Source: Moheibacter stercoris
Lineage (GTDB): Bacteria > Bacteroidota > Bacteroidia > Flavobacteriales > Weeksellaceae
DNA: 64,000 bases
Assembly: GCF_040545805.1 (NCBI RefSeq)
Contig: NZ_JBEPMO010000007.1
Coordinates: 78,945 to 142,944 of the forward strand
Direction: 5' to 3'
Shown piece after piece: positions 1 through 9,373 of the stretch. Every line of letters starts with the position of its first letter. Within the stretch, counting starts at the first letter, position 1. The position numbers and the translations under genes are program-made. The notes under the pieces are model-generated. The model did no database searches and was not told where the DNA came from. It was given only the letters and a program-made list of their open reading frames with translations.

Positions 1-1822
1 CAGATTGTCCTTGGGAAGGTGCACCATAAACACCATTTGAAAATCTTGAATACAATTCTTTGATTCCATTTGCCGTACGGTAATAATCATAATAACCCCA
101 TTCTTCCGATGCAAAATCTGGACGGAAGCTTGCCCCAATCGTAGGTGATAGAACATGTCGAATTCCCTGAATCGTAGCTTCGGTATTTTTATTTTGATAG
201 GTCGCGTACAAATTGGTAGAAACACTACCACTAACTCCAAATGTTCGATAAGAATCAAAACCTTTCTTTTCCAAGTCCACAACTTTGTCTTGTTCGGGAT
301 CATACCATTTTTCAAATGTTTTCAAATACCAAACTTCATCATAGTTAGCAGACAAGGTTACAGGAAAATAATTGGCCAAAGTCACTCCTGTATTGAAATC
401 AATTTTTTGACGCATACCATTTTTGGCATTGTCCCACATACGTTGGGTAAATAAATCATCTTCATTGGTGTCAATCATGTTCACCAAATTCATGTTATAA
501 CCCACTGCCAAATTCTTCAACAAGCCTTTTTTACTTCCAACCTTTGGTGCAAACGGATAAATTCTACTCATGTTTACTGTTAATTGCGGCAACGTAAATT
601 GCATATCACCTGTGTTGAAATTGGAGTTGTTAGATGCCGTCAAAGACATCGTAAAAGGTGTATTTGGAAATATTTTATTGATCGCAATGGAGGAATTACT
701 ATTGTTGTCATAGACATTTCCATTGATAACGTTTTGGTTGTTAATTCCTTCACGGTAATAGGTGGAAGATCGGTAATTGATGCTTGCGTTGAATGTCAGG
801 TTTGGATTGGCTTTTGTATCTTGTGCATGCGTCCAGTTGACTGCAAATGAAGTTGATTTGTTGTAATTGGACAATCCTTTAATTCCTGTAACACGATTTT
901 GATAATCCAATCCGAAATTTCCACTGTAGCGATAACGTTTACGATAAGCCGATTTTCCATGAATACCCCAACTACCTTTGGTGTAAACTTCTCCAGTTAA
1001 CGCCAAATCCAAATGTTCGCCGATTGGTAAATAAAATCCTCCACCTTCTAAGAAGAAACCTACATCGGTTCGCTCTCCAAATGACGGAATGATAATCCCT
1101 GCAGAACGTGTATCACCCATCGGTAAATAAGCAAATGGTAAAGTAAGCGGTGTTGGTACATCATAAATACGCATATTGATTGGACCGGTAATCATAACTT
1201 TGTTATCTCCGTCAATGAATTTTGCGGTTTGTGTTCTTAACACATAGTCAGGTTCGTCTGTTTTTCTTTCAATAAAATAAGTATCTGTTGTATAATCCGC
1301 ACCACGAACATACATAATACTATCGTTGGCACGTTTTACACGATCTCCAACCAAAACACCTTCGCCTTCCACAATGCGCACATTATAGGCAACTCCGACT
1401 TTGGTTTTGAAATTAATTTTGAAACTATGTTGTTCGTATTCTTTTCCTCCTTGTTTGAAAATCGTAGGTTCAACGATCATACCAAGAGAGTCTCTTTTAC
1501 CATCGGCATAGACGTCACCCGTGTCCCAATTAATTTCAATATAATCGGCACGAATCTCCATGTCCGTATACTGCACCACGGCTTTACGAAGTAAATAACT
1601 CATTTTTTTTCTCCATTCATGGATTTGATCATCAGAATTATATACCAAGATATCTTCCAATCGTTCAGGCTTCTGAACGGTATCAATTTTGATACTATCC
1701 TCCACAACAACAGTAGGAGTTTTTACGTTATTTTGATCGGGATCAACCTGCGAAAAACCTTTACTGTTGAAAAGCAGTAGAAAAAATAATGCAAATAGAT
1801 ATTTAAAAAATCTGTTATGCAA
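1..1822 (-). CDS. lptD: LPS-assembly outer membrane protein LptD, partial (3' end outside window)
   Basis: LptD inserts lipopolysaccharide into the outer leaflet of the outer membrane. About 607 codons are visible; the C-terminus runs off the left edge. The translation opens with a signal peptide (hydrophobic LFALFFLLLF, then GFSQ), followed by an OstA/LptA-like region and the motif MGDTRSAGIIIPSFGE, which I recognise from Bacteroidota LptD, then beta-barrel-like alternating sequence. No ATG precedes the signal peptide in frame. An in-frame TAG lies eight codons upstream of a TTG at 1822, so I chose that TTG as the start. It is divergent from the amidase gene, with about 60 bp between them. 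The function is known for the family; the start is inferred. Confidence 0.88.
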   Translation of the reverse strand, partial: MHNRFFKYLFALFFLLLFNSKGFSQVDPDQNNVKTPTVVVEDSIKIDTVQKPERLEDILVYNSDDQIHEWRKKMSYLLRKAVVQYTDMEIRADYIEINWDTGDVYADGKRDSLGMIVEPTIFKQGGKEYEQHSFKINFKTKVGVAYNVRIVEGEGVLVGDRVKRANDSIMYVRGADYTTDTYFIERKTDEPDYVLRTQTAKFIDGDNKVMITGPINMRIYDVPTPLTLPFAYLPMGDTRSAGIIIPSFGERTDVGFFLEGGGFYLPIGEHLDLALTGEVYTKGSWGIHGKSAYRKRYRYSGNFGLDYQNRVTGIKGLSNYNKSTSFAVNWTHAQDTKANPNLTFNASINYRSSTYYREGINNQNVINGNVYDNNSNSSIAINKIFPNTPFTMSLTASNNSNFNTGDMQFTLPQLTVNMSRIYPFAPKVGSKKGLLKNLAVGYNMNLVNMIDTNEDDLFTQRMWDNAKNGMRQKIDFNTGVTLANYFPVTLSANYDEVWYLKTFEKWYDPEQDKVVDLEKKGFDSYRTFGVSGSVSTNLYATYQNKNTEATIQGIRHVLSPTIGASFRPDFASEEWGYYDYYRTANGIKELYSRFSNGVYGAPSQGQS

Positions 1823-1833
1823 AGTATAAAACT

Positions 1834-1841
1834 TATTTTTG
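1834..1841 (+). promoter_or_regulatory. Bacteroidota -7 promoter box (TATTTTTG) before the amidase gene
   Basis: TATTTTTG matches the Bacteroidota -7 consensus TAnnTTTG and lies 43 bp before the amidase ATG, in the gap shared with divergent lptD. The -33 element is not clear, so this rests on a single box. Confidence 0.45.
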
Positions 1842-1883
1842 CGCTAAATCGTGTCAAAAGTAATCAAAAATTGTGGCTGAAGA

Positions 1884-3188
1884 ATGAGATTAACAAGGAT
1901 TAACAAACAAATTTTATTAGGGATTCTATTTATAGCCTTTTTTGGAGTGAATTCCTTTGCTCAAAAAAAGCAAAATTTTGTCATTGTTATTGACCCAGGA
2001 CATGGTGGGAAAGACCCAGGAGCAAGGGGTGTAGTGGAGGATGAAAAAGATATTGTACTCGATGTAAGTTTGCGTTTCGGTAAGATGATTGAGCAAAAAT
2101 ACAAAGATGTCAAAGTCATTTACACACGTAAAACTGATGTCTTTTTGGAATTATGGGAACGTACCCAAATTGCCAACCGCAATCATGCCAACTTATTTGT
2201 ATCCATTCACTGTAATGCCGCTGGAAACAGAAGTGCATACGGTACAGAAACCTTTGTAATGGGGGTAGCAAGAAGCCAAGAAACTATGGAAGTGGCAAAG
2301 CGTGAGAATAGCGTTATTTTATTGGAAGATAACCAAGAAAAATACCAGAAATTCGATCCCAATGATCCGGAAGCGGTTATCGCATTTGACATTATGTTCT
2401 CGGCTTATAAAGATCAAAGTATCAGCTTTGCGAAATTAGTTGAAGATGAATTCGTCAAAAACAATCGTCATAGCCGTGGAGTGAAACAAGCGAATTTTCA
2501 CGTATTGCGTTCCAATGCATCTCCTGCTGTTTTGGTGGAATTGGGATTCATTTCCAATCAAGATGAAGGGACATTCCTATCGACTGAATATGGAAAAAAA
2601 TCCATGACCGAATCTTTGATGACAGCATTTGATAAATTCAAAAAAGAATACGATCGCAAAAATGGATTGGAGGAAGAGGTCGAAGAAAAACCAAAAGTAG
2701 TTGAAAAACCAGTGGCTGGAAAAACCTTTAAAATCCAATTTTTGGTATCCAAAAACAAATATTCGCCAAGTTCTGAACAATTAAAAGGTTTAACTGGCGT
2801 GGAAATTGTACAAGCTGGTGATGTTTATAAATATTATTACGGTTCTACTAATTTGCCTTCGGAACGAGATGAATTATTAGAATATGTCAAACGAAAAGGT
2901 TTCAAAGATGCATTTGTGGCGGAATTCGTCAACAATGAAAAATTAAAAGGGAAAGAAAATTATCGTATTCAATTCTTGGCATCTGGAAGCAGATATAGAG
3001 ATCGTGACAATAAATTTGGCGGCTTAAAAAATGTATTACGTGTGAAACGTGGAGATATGCATTTGTATTTCTATGGATCGAGTAAAACTTATGAAGATGC
3101 CCAAAAACAATTAAAATTGGTACAAGACAAAGGATTTAAAAATGCTTTTATTGTACTATTTGATGGAGAAAAACTAACCAACAACTAG
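1884..3188 (+). CDS. N-acetylmuramoyl-L-alanine amidase (Amidase_3) with two C-terminal SPOR-like repeats
   Basis: A zinc hydrolase that cuts the amide bond between MurNAc and the stem peptide during cell separation. A signal peptide (residues 1-26, ending SFAQ) is followed by an Amidase_3 domain at about 32-255. The expected zinc and catalytic residues are visible: His40 in IDPGHGGKDPGA, Glu52 or Glu54, His109 in SIHCNA and Glu219 in VELGFISN. A Glu/Lys-rich linker leads to two related repeats of about 75 residues (FKIQFLVS... and YRIQFLAS...), each ending in GFKDAF or GFKNAF. They look like SPOR-type peptidoglycan-binding repeats. mlaD follows 41 bp downstream. The family is clear; septal location is inferred from the repeats. 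Confidence 0.92.
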   Translation: MRLTRINKQILLGILFIAFFGVNSFAQKKQNFVIVIDPGHGGKDPGARGVVEDEKDIVLDVSLRFGKMIEQKYKDVKVIYTRKTDVFLELWERTQIANRNHANLFVSIHCNAAGNRSAYGTETFVMGVARSQETMEVAKRENSVILLEDNQEKYQKFDPNDPEAVIAFDIMFSAYKDQSISFAKLVEDEFVKNNRHSRGVKQANFHVLRSNASPAVLVELGFISNQDEGTFLSTEYGKKSMTESLMTAFDKFKKEYDRKNGLEEEVEEKPKVVEKPVAGKTFKIQFLVSKNKYSPSSEQLKGLTGVEIVQAGDVYKYYYGSTNLPSERDELLEYVKRKGFKDAFVAEFVNNEKLKGKENYRIQFLASGSRYRDRDNKFGGLKNVLRVKRGDMHLYFYGSSKTYEDAQKQLKLVQDKGFKNAFIVLFDGEKLTNN

Positions 3189-3203
3189 GCAGAATTATTT
3201 CCG

Positions 3204-3211
3204 TATTTTTG
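3204..3211 (+). promoter_or_regulatory. -7 promoter box (TATTTTTG) before mlaD
   Basis: A TAnnTTTG-type box between the amidase stop and the mlaD start, 18 bp before the ATG. It could give mlaD and the two Fe-S genes their own transcript. No convincing -33 element was seen. Confidence 0.4.
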
Positions 3212-3229
3212 CCCTAAATAAATGAGAAG

Positions 3230-4189
3230 ATGAGAATCACAAAAGAAGTGAAGACGGGTTTTGTAGTGATTGTGACGTTGATAGCGTTTTATGCACTTTA
3301 TAATTTCTTAAAAGGAAAAAACTTATTTTCAAGTGGGGAAACCTATTATATTAAATATGAAAATGTAAGCGGTTTAACACCCTCAAAATCAGTTACAGTA
3401 AATGGTTTAAAAATTGGTCGTATTGAAGATATCATTATTGTAGATGATAAAACACCCATTTCCTTTATTGTTTCCATCAAATTGGATCGTCACATTGATT
3501 TCTCAAAAGAAACCAAAGCTGAAATTTGGGAACCAGGTTTGATGTCTGGTCCAGAAATTCGATTATTATTGGATTATCAAGGTCCAAAAGCTGAATCAGG
3601 TGATACACTTCAAGGTACGATCAAATCGGCAATGACCGATATGTTAACCAAAGAATTGGGACCTACCAAAAACAAATTAGACTCTTTATTGGTTACGTTT
3701 AATTCGACCATGGGAAGTGTTGACAAAATGCTAGACGAAGAAAATCGTCAAACCTTGAAACAAGTGTTGAAAAACTTAGATGCAACCTTGCAAAATATTG
3801 GTCAAACTTCTCAGTCATTGACACGTACTTCTGATGGTGCCAATAAATTAATCGCAGATAACAATGCGCAATTGAAAAATACTTTGGCTTCTGCCGAACA
3901 AGCAATGGACAAATTTGCTTTGGTAGCCGATAAAATGAATAATTTAGAATTGGAAAAAATTATGGCTAATTTTGAAGAGGCATCTGCAAAATTAAACCAA
4001 ACCATGAATGATATAAACAGCGGTAAGGGCACTATGGGCGCACTTTTGAACGATCGTGAGCTGTATGATAATTTAACGAGAACATCAGAAACATTGGATG
4101 CTTTGTTGCTAGATTTTAAAGAAAATCCAAACAGATATGTACAATTTTCTATCTTTGGCAAAAAGCAAGCAACACCCAAAGAAGACTAG
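3230..4189 (+). CDS. MCE/MlaD family protein, lipid transport substrate-binding component
   Basis: Proteins of the Mla/MCE family carry phospholipids between inner and outer membranes as hexameric rings. An uncleaved N-terminal helix (about residues 9-23) anchors this 319-residue protein. The MCE domain follows at about 37-120, with the family signature YENVSGLTPSKSVTVNGLKIGRI (shown here as YENVSGLTPSKSV plus VNGLKIG). The C-terminal half is a long helical region rich in Asn, Gln and Leu (for example MDKFALVADKMNNLELEKI) ending in the common motif GKGTMGALLND. The next gene starts 3 bp after the stop, implying one operon. The partner ATPase and permease are not in this window. Confidence 0.88.
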   Translation: MRITKEVKTGFVVIVTLIAFYALYNFLKGKNLFSSGETYYIKYENVSGLTPSKSVTVNGLKIGRIEDIIIVDDKTPISFIVSIKLDRHIDFSKETKAEIWEPGLMSGPEIRLLLDYQGPKAESGDTLQGTIKSAMTDMLTKELGPTKNKLDSLLVTFNSTMGSVDKMLDEENRQTLKQVLKNLDATLQNIGQTSQSLTRTSDGANKLIADNNAQLKNTLASAEQAMDKFALVADKMNNLELEKIMANFEEASAKLNQTMNDINSGKGTMGALLNDRELYDNLTRTSETLDALLLDFKENPNRYVQFSIFGKKQATPKED

Positions 4190-4192
4190 TTT

Positions 4193-5521
4193 ATGCAATA
4201 CATAGACAACATTATTTTTGTACTTATTTTAGGATTCGCAGGATGGTTTTTCAGCAAAAACGTCAAGAAATTAATCCGTAATATCAAGTTAGGTAAACCC
4301 TTAAATCGTTTTGATCGCCCTGCCGATCGTTGGAACACCATGTTTCGCGTCGCATTGGGACAAGGCAAAATGGGCGTTCGTCCTATTCCAGCTATCTTAC
4401 ACGGCTTTGTGTATGTAGGTTTCCTTTTGATCAATATTGAAGTGATGGAAATTCTTATTGACGGGATTTTCGGAACGCACCGTGTGTTAAGTTTCTTAGG
4501 CGGATTCTATACAGGAATGATCGGATTCTTTGAATTCTTAGCCTTTATGGTTTTGGTTTCATGTATCATTTTCTTGATCAGAAGAAACATCGTCAAAGTA
4601 AAACGATTCCTCAATCCAGAAATGAAAGGTTGGCCAAAATCTGACGCCAATTACATCTTATATATGGAAGTTGCCTTTATGGTGGCTTTGTTAATGATGA
4701 ATGGTGCTGATGCAGCCTTGCAGAAATTAGGTGCTGAAGGTTATACCCAAACAGGAAGTTTCTTGATGAGTGGTTGGTTGACCGAACCTCTTTTATCGGG
4801 TTTAAGTGAATCCACTTTGATCATCATAGAACGTGTATGTTGGTGGTTTCATATCATTGGAATTTTATTCTTCTTGAACTATTTGTACTATTCCAAACAT
4901 TTGCATATCATTTTAGCATTTCCAAATACCTACTTTTCAAAATTGGAACCAAAAGGTGAATTCAACAATTTACAATCGGTAACCAATGAAGTGAAATTGA
5001 TGATGGACCCAAATGCCGATCCATTTGCAGCTCCTGCTGAAGGAACCGAAATGGCCGATCCGGGAACCTTTGGAGCGAAAGATATTTTTGATTTGAATCA
5101 AGTTCAGCTATTGAATGCTTATACCTGTACAGAATGTGGGCGTTGTACATCTGAATGTCCAGCCAATATTACAGGCAAAAAATTATCGCCTCGTAAAATC
5201 ATGATGGATACGCGCGATCGTCTAGAAGATGTAAGCAAAATCATCGATGAAAAAGGAAAATGGGAAGATGATGGCAAAAAATTGGTTCACGATTATATTT
5301 CTGCAGAAGAATTATGGGCGTGTACAACTTGTAATGCATGTACCCAAGCTTGTCCTGTTAATATTGATCCTTTGTCCATTATTGTGGATTTGAGAAGATA
5401 CTTGGTGATGGAAGAATCGGCAGCTCCTCAAGAGTTGAATTTGATGATGGCCAATATCGAGAACAATAGCGCTCCATGGCAATTTAACCAACAAGACCGA
5501 TTAAATTGGGCAAAAGACTAA
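4193..5521 (+). CDS. Membrane-bound (Fe-S)-binding oxidoreductase, two [4Fe-4S] motifs
   Basis: The N-terminal half has four to five hydrophobic helices (for example IIFVLILGFAGWFF, GFVYVGFLLIN, FLAFMVLVSCIIFLI, WFHIIGILFFLNYLYY). The C-terminal half has two ferredoxin-type clusters: CTECGRCTSECP at about residue 320 and CTTCNACTQACP at about 378. This layout matches HdrD/GlpC-like quinone-reactive electron transfer proteins. The next gene encodes the soluble CCG-domain partner. The physiological electron donor is not shown by the sequence. It begins 3 bp after mlaD, so it is probably co-transcribed. Confidence 0.85.
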   Translation: MQYIDNIIFVLILGFAGWFFSKNVKKLIRNIKLGKPLNRFDRPADRWNTMFRVALGQGKMGVRPIPAILHGFVYVGFLLINIEVMEILIDGIFGTHRVLSFLGGFYTGMIGFFEFLAFMVLVSCIIFLIRRNIVKVKRFLNPEMKGWPKSDANYILYMEVAFMVALLMMNGADAALQKLGAEGYTQTGSFLMSGWLTEPLLSGLSESTLIIIERVCWWFHIIGILFFLNYLYYSKHLHIILAFPNTYFSKLEPKGEFNNLQSVTNEVKLMMDPNADPFAAPAEGTEMADPGTFGAKDIFDLNQVQLLNAYTCTECGRCTSECPANITGKKLSPRKIMMDTRDRLEDVSKIIDEKGKWEDDGKKLVHDYISAEELWACTTCNACTQACPVNIDPLSIIVDLRRYLVMEESAAPQELNLMMANIENNSAPWQFNQQDRLNWAKD

Positions 5522-5575
5522 TGGGTTTGTCCTAAAAATTAAATCCAAAATTTGAAGTTTTAAAATACGAGTAGG

Positions 5576-6358
5576 ATGGAAGTAAAAACAATGGCACAAT
5601 ACATGGCGGAAGGCAAACAACCTGAAGTTTTATTTTGGGTAGGATGTGCTGGAAGTTTCGATGATAGAGCAAAAAAAATTACCAAAGCATTTGTCAAAAT
5701 TCTGAACAAAGTAGGAGTAGAATTTGCCGTATTGGGAACCGAAGAAGGTTGTACAGGTGATCCTGCAAAACGTGCTGGAAACGAATTTGCTTTTCAGATG
5801 CAAGCCATGATGAACATCGAAGTTTTGAATGCTTACGAAATCAAAACCATTGTAACAGCTTGTCCGCATTGTTTCAATACTCTTAAAAACGAATATCCGT
5901 CTTTGGGTGGAAATTATGAGGTATTACACCATTCCCAATATTTACAAAATTTAATCAATGAAGGTCGCGTGACCATCGAAGGTAGCCAGCCTTTCAAAGG
6001 AAAGAAAATCACTTTCCACGATCCTTGTTATTTGGGAAGAGGAAACAATATCTACGAAGCACCAAGAAGTTTGATTGAAAAATTGGACGCAGAATTGGTC
6101 GAAATGAAACGTTGCCGTACCCGCGGACTTTGTTGTGGTGCTGGTGGTGCTCAGATGTTCAAAGAGCCAGAAAAAGGAAACAAAGACATCAACATCGAGC
6201 GTACAGAAGAGGCTTTGGAAACACAACCCAACATCATTGCAACGGGTTGTCCTTTCTGTAACACCATGATGACCGACGGTGTAAAACACGCCAACAAAGA
6301 ATCAGAAGTTTTGGTGAAGGATTTAGCCGAATTGATTGCCGAAGCACAAGATTTATAA
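5576..6358 (+). CDS. CCG-domain (Fe-S)-binding protein (HdrB/LutA/YkgE-like)
   Basis: A soluble protein of 260 residues with cysteine-rich CCG repeats: CTGDPAKR near residue 60, CPHCFNT near 97, CCGAGG near 184 and CPFCNTM near 223. Such domains hold a non-canonical Fe-S cluster in heterodisulfide reductase B and lactate-utilisation LutA. It lies 54 bp after the membrane Fe-S gene, and the two probably form one enzyme. The substrate is unknown. I kept the first ATG (5576); a second start at residue 6 (MAQYMAEG) is also possible. A strong terminator follows. Confidence 0.85.
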   Translation: MEVKTMAQYMAEGKQPEVLFWVGCAGSFDDRAKKITKAFVKILNKVGVEFAVLGTEEGCTGDPAKRAGNEFAFQMQAMMNIEVLNAYEIKTIVTACPHCFNTLKNEYPSLGGNYEVLHHSQYLQNLINEGRVTIEGSQPFKGKKITFHDPCYLGRGNNIYEAPRSLIEKLDAELVEMKRCRTRGLCCGAGGAQMFKEPEKGNKDINIERTEEALETQPNIIATGCPFCNTMMTDGVKHANKESEVLVKDLAELIAEAQDL

Positions 6359-6380
6359 AAACAAACAATTTAGAAATAGA

Positions 6381-6407
6381 AAAGCCCGAAATCATTCGGG
6401 CTTTTTC
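6381..6407. terminator. Bidirectional intrinsic terminator
   Basis: AAAGCCCGAA, loop ATCA, TTCGGGCTTT then TT: a 10-bp perfect stem between two convergent genes. The flanking A and T runs allow it to work in both directions. Confidence 0.85.
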
Positions 6408-6410
6408 ATT

Positions 6411-6806
6411 TTATGCTGATTGGTAAATCAGTTTACCTTTTTGATGCACTTGATAGGAATTACCATCTTCTTTTACTTGAACACCAGATTTTTTCCATGT
6501 GGTAGGATCTTTTTTGCTTCTTTTCAAAATCAAGGATTTGTTTGAATCGGGAAGAAATACTTCAACTTTGGATTTATCTTCATTGAAAATCAAGGGTGTT
6601 TGTGTCGAATAAGATTTCGTTCCATCATCCAAACTTTGAACCATAATCGGTTGATTAAACGGCTGAACGCATTCGTTTTTAATTTTCGAAAACGTCATAC
6701 CTGCAGCTTTGTTACATCTATTTTTGTCCAAATCATATCCAATGGTTTGAGCAAATCCTGCTAAAGGTAAAAAGCAAATGACTAAAATTTTAATGAGGTT
6801 ATTCAT
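6411..6806 (-). CDS. Small secreted protein of unknown function
   Basis: 131 residues. A clear signal peptide (MNNLIKILVICFLPLAGFAQ) is followed by a mature part of about 110 residues with two cysteines (Cys31 and Cys46 approximately) that could form a disulfide. The sequence has short beta-like stretches and no motif I recognise. It is a single gene, convergent with the Fe-S operon and sharing its terminator. Location is inferred as periplasmic or surface. Confidence 0.7.
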   Translation of the reverse strand: MNNLIKILVICFLPLAGFAQTIGYDLDKNRCNKAAGMTFSKIKNECVQPFNQPIMVQSLDDGTKSYSTQTPLIFNEDKSKVEVFLPDSNKSLILKRSKKDPTTWKKSGVQVKEDGNSYQVHQKGKLIYQSA

Positions 6807-6950
6807 AGGGTTTTATTTTGATTAGGTTATTTACTAAAAATCATTCCAAATCAATGATGTAAGAATGTTTTTTTTGCGAATTGAATTCTTCAAGGAGAAA
6901 AAGGAAACTTTGGTAAAGGATTTGCGATATTTGCAAGAAGAATTGAAAAT

Positions 6951-7433
6951 ATGAACTTACCACAAGATTCCAAAATATGGATTTTCCAATCGCAACGAAA
7001 TTTTACTGCGGAAGAAATTGTAGAAATTGAACAAACCTTGGATGCATTTATGAAGGAGTGGAATGCTCATGGTGCGGCTTTAACAGCTGCCTATGCAATT
7101 CCATATGATCGCTTTATCGTGTTGGCTGTTGATGAAAACCATACCAAAGCATCGGGATGCTCCATTGATAGCATGACCCGAATCATCAAAGGATTAGAAG
7201 AAAAATATCAGTTTGGTTTGTTGAACCGCATGTTGGTTTCCTATCAGATTGATGGAGAGATTATTACTTTGCCATTGGCTGAATTCAAACAAAAAGTAAA
7301 AAACAATGAAATTCCGATGCATGCTTCCGTATTTCACAATGGAATTACAAGGTTAGACGCATTTGAAGAAGGATGGGAATTGCCTCTTTCAGAAAGTTGG
7401 GCAGCAACATTAATTCAAGCCACAAATGTGTAA
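6951..7433 (+). CDS. Conserved Bacteroidota cytosolic protein, function unknown
   Basis: 160 residues, no signal peptide and no membrane helix. I recognise the family from Bacteroidota, where it is often labelled 'ABC transporter ATPase', but no Walker A, Walker B or signature motif is present, so that label is not supported here. Conserved-looking blocks are KIWIFQSQRNFT, ASGCSIDSMTRIIK and HASVFHNGITRLDAF, including one cysteine in the middle block. It stands alone, 50 bp before lemA. Confidence 0.7.
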   Translation: MNLPQDSKIWIFQSQRNFTAEEIVEIEQTLDAFMKEWNAHGAALTAAYAIPYDRFIVLAVDENHTKASGCSIDSMTRIIKGLEEKYQFGLLNRMLVSYQIDGEIITLPLAEFKQKVKNNEIPMHASVFHNGITRLDAFEEGWELPLSESWAATLIQATNV

Positions 7434-7483
7434 AAACATCAATTGAATTAATTACATTTACATTAAATTAAAAACATTAAACT

Positions 7484-8092
7484 ATGAAAAAAGGCTGTTT
7501 AGTAGGTGGTGGAATTCTATTAGTTCTATTAGCAATTATGGTATTCTGGGGTATTAATTTTAATAATAAAGTTAAACTTCAAGATCTAGCTGTTCAAAAA
7601 CAATGGAGTAATGTTGAAAATACTTATCAAAAAAGAATGGATTTAATTGATCAAACAGTCAGTACTGTTAAGGGAGCAGCAGAATATGAAAGAGAAACTT
7701 TAAATGAAGTAATAAATGCAAGAGCCACAGCAACATCAACTCAAATTAACATAGATGAAGGTACGGATTTATCGCCGGAAAAAATTGCTCAATTTCAAGA
7801 AGCACAAAACCAATTAGGAGGTGCATTTAGTAGATTGATAGCATCTTTTGAAAGATATCCCGATTTGAAAGCGGTACAAAATTTTTCTAGTTTACAAGCT
7901 ACAATTTCAAGTATGGAACAAGAGATTTTATTTGAAAGAAGAAAATATAATGATCAAGCAGAAATTTATAATAGAATGATTGTAACATTTCCTCAGAGCA
8001 TAATAGCAGGTTTTTTAAATTTCAAAGAGAAAGGATTCTTTAAGGCAACTGAAGGATCAGAAAATGCTCCAAAAATTGACTTTTCGAAATAA
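7484..8092 (+). CDS. lemA: LemA family protein
   Basis: 202 residues with one N-terminal membrane helix (GGGILLVLLAIMVFWGINF) and a long helical domain carrying the LemA signature: QKQWSNVENTYQKRMDLI near residue 40 and FSRLIASFERYPDLKA near 121. LemA proteins have an unknown role at the cell envelope. They commonly sit next to TPM-domain proteins, as here: two TPM genes follow, the first 6 bp after this stop. Codon use is more AT-rich than in its neighbours. Confidence 0.93.
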   Translation: MKKGCLVGGGILLVLLAIMVFWGINFNNKVKLQDLAVQKQWSNVENTYQKRMDLIDQTVSTVKGAAEYERETLNEVINARATATSTQINIDEGTDLSPEKIAQFQEAQNQLGGAFSRLIASFERYPDLKAVQNFSSLQATISSMEQEILFERRKYNDQAEIYNRMIVTFPQSIIAGFLNFKEKGFFKATEGSENAPKIDFSK

Positions 8093-8098
8093 TGGATT

Positions 8099-8530
8099 TT
8101 GAAGGAATTTACACTCAATAAAAAAGATCAGAAAAAGATCATCAAAGCGATTCAGGAAGCGGAACGCAATACAAGCGGAGAAATCCGTGTGCATATTGAC
8201 GCAGATCCAGCTCCTAATCACTTGGAAGTAGCCGTTGCGGTTTTTCATTCGCTCAAAATGAGTGAAACAAGAGACCGCAATGGAGTACTTTTTCATGTTT
8301 CACCCAAAGACCATAATTTCACCATAATTGGTGACATTGGGATTGATGCTGTGACGCCCGATGATTTTTGGGATGAAATAAGAGATGTAGTGATTAAAAA
8401 ATTTAAAAAAGGAAAATATGTAAAAGGCTTAGTAAAAGGCATTGAAATGGCCGGTTTTGCTTTGCAAAAACATTTTCCTTATCAAGACGATGACCAAAAT
8501 GAATTGCCAGATGAAATCAGTTGGGGCTAA
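8099..8530 (+). CDS. TPM domain protein, cytosolic, TTG start
   Basis: 143 residues, no signal peptide, with the TPM fold (about residues 8-125) and the blocks AERNTSGEIRVHI, GVLFHVSPKDHNFTIIGDIGID and IEMAGFALQKHFP. The ATG that overlaps the lemA stop (8092) gives only a ten-codon frame. The first usable codon is TTG at 8099, just ahead of KEFTLNKKD. The next TPM gene overlaps its 3' end by about 20 bp, implying translational coupling. TPM domains in plants and bacteria have been given phosphatase or repair roles; no function is shown here. Confidence 0.82.
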   Translation: MKEFTLNKKDQKKIIKAIQEAERNTSGEIRVHIDADPAPNHLEVAVAVFHSLKMSETRDRNGVLFHVSPKDHNFTIIGDIGIDAVTPDDFWDEIRDVVIKKFKKGKYVKGLVKGIEMAGFALQKHFPYQDDDQNELPDEISWG

Positions 8531-9320
8531 ATTATTATTCTTAATCAGTTTCCTCATTGGATTCATCCTTTTTGCGCAAACTCCTTTTGAGGTTGTGAAA
8601 AAAGATTATAAACCAGCGGTAAAGTTGGTGCATGATTTTGGCGATATGTTGAATCCGGTTGAAGAAGCCGATTTAGAACGTCAATTGGTCGCCTATAACG
8701 ATTCAACTTCTGTTCAAGTTGTCGTTGTTACTTTTCAAAAACTAGATGGCTATCCCATTCATCTTTTAGCAAGTGAAATTGGTGAAAATTGGGGAGTAGG
8801 TCAAAAAGATGATCACAATGGTATTGTCATTGTTTTGAGTAATGAAGATCGTAAAGTGGACATTCGTACAGGTTACGGAGCGCAAATTCATCTTCCTCCC
8901 AGTATTGCAAAATTGATCATCGACAAAGAGATGATTCCTCAATTCCGAAATGGAAATTATTACCAAGGTTTGGTCAATGCGCTTGATGCAATTCACCTAA
9001 GCCTTGCTGGGAAATACCAAGCAAAACCCAAATCCAATCAATCCAGTAGCGATGGTTGGGGAGTTTTTATATTTTTCTTTGTCATCATTTTATTGTTCAT
9101 CATTATCTCAAGTAAAGGTGGTGGCGGTGGAAGTGGAAATCGTGGTCGTCGCGGATTTAACTGGGGAGATGTCATTCTTACCAGCGGTGGAACTCGTTCT
9201 TGGGGCGGCGGAAGTTCATGGGGCGGAGGTGGCTCTTGGGGCGGTGGCAGCTCAGGAGGTGGTTTCGGCGGATTTGGTGGTGGAAGCTTCGGTGGAGGTG
9301 GAGCCAGTGGAAGTTGGTGA
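8511..9320 (+). CDS. TPM domain protein, exported, with Gly-rich tail (YgcG-like)
   Basis: I chose the ATG at 8511 because it starts a clean signal peptide (MKSVGAKLLFLISFLIGFILFAQ); an ATG four codons upstream is also possible. The TPM domain covers about residues 40-165 with VHDFGDMLNPVEEADL and VDIRTGYG. A membrane helix follows at about 185-202 (VFIFFFVIILLFIIIS), then a tail of about 60 residues made of Gly, Ser and Trp (GGGSFGGGGASGSW at the very end). This tail is typical of YgcG-type proteins paired with LemA. The start overlaps the upstream TPM gene. Confidence 0.88.
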   Translation: MKSVGAKLLFLISFLIGFILFAQTPFEVVKKDYKPAVKLVHDFGDMLNPVEEADLERQLVAYNDSTSVQVVVVTFQKLDGYPIHLLASEIGENWGVGQKDDHNGIVIVLSNEDRKVDIRTGYGAQIHLPPSIAKLIIDKEMIPQFRNGNYYQGLVNALDAIHLSLAGKYQAKPKSNQSSSDGWGVFIFFFVIILLFIIISSKGGGGGSGNRGRRGFNWGDVILTSGGTRSWGGGSSWGGGGSWGGGSSGGGFGGFGGGSFGGGGASGSW

Positions 9321-9373
9321 TATATTTTCTATTCTAATCCACATCATACTAATATATATTGACTGAATTTTTC

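Noticed and set aside
155..850. Two plus-strand ORFs (155-454, 584-850)
   Set aside because: They lie antisense in the lptD coding sequence, have no family features, and lptD reads cleanly through both.
9004..9366. Plus-strand ORF in the Gly-rich end of the TPM gene
   Set aside because: A frame shadow of the GGT/GGC repeat coding for the glycine tail; valine/alanine repeats with no domain.
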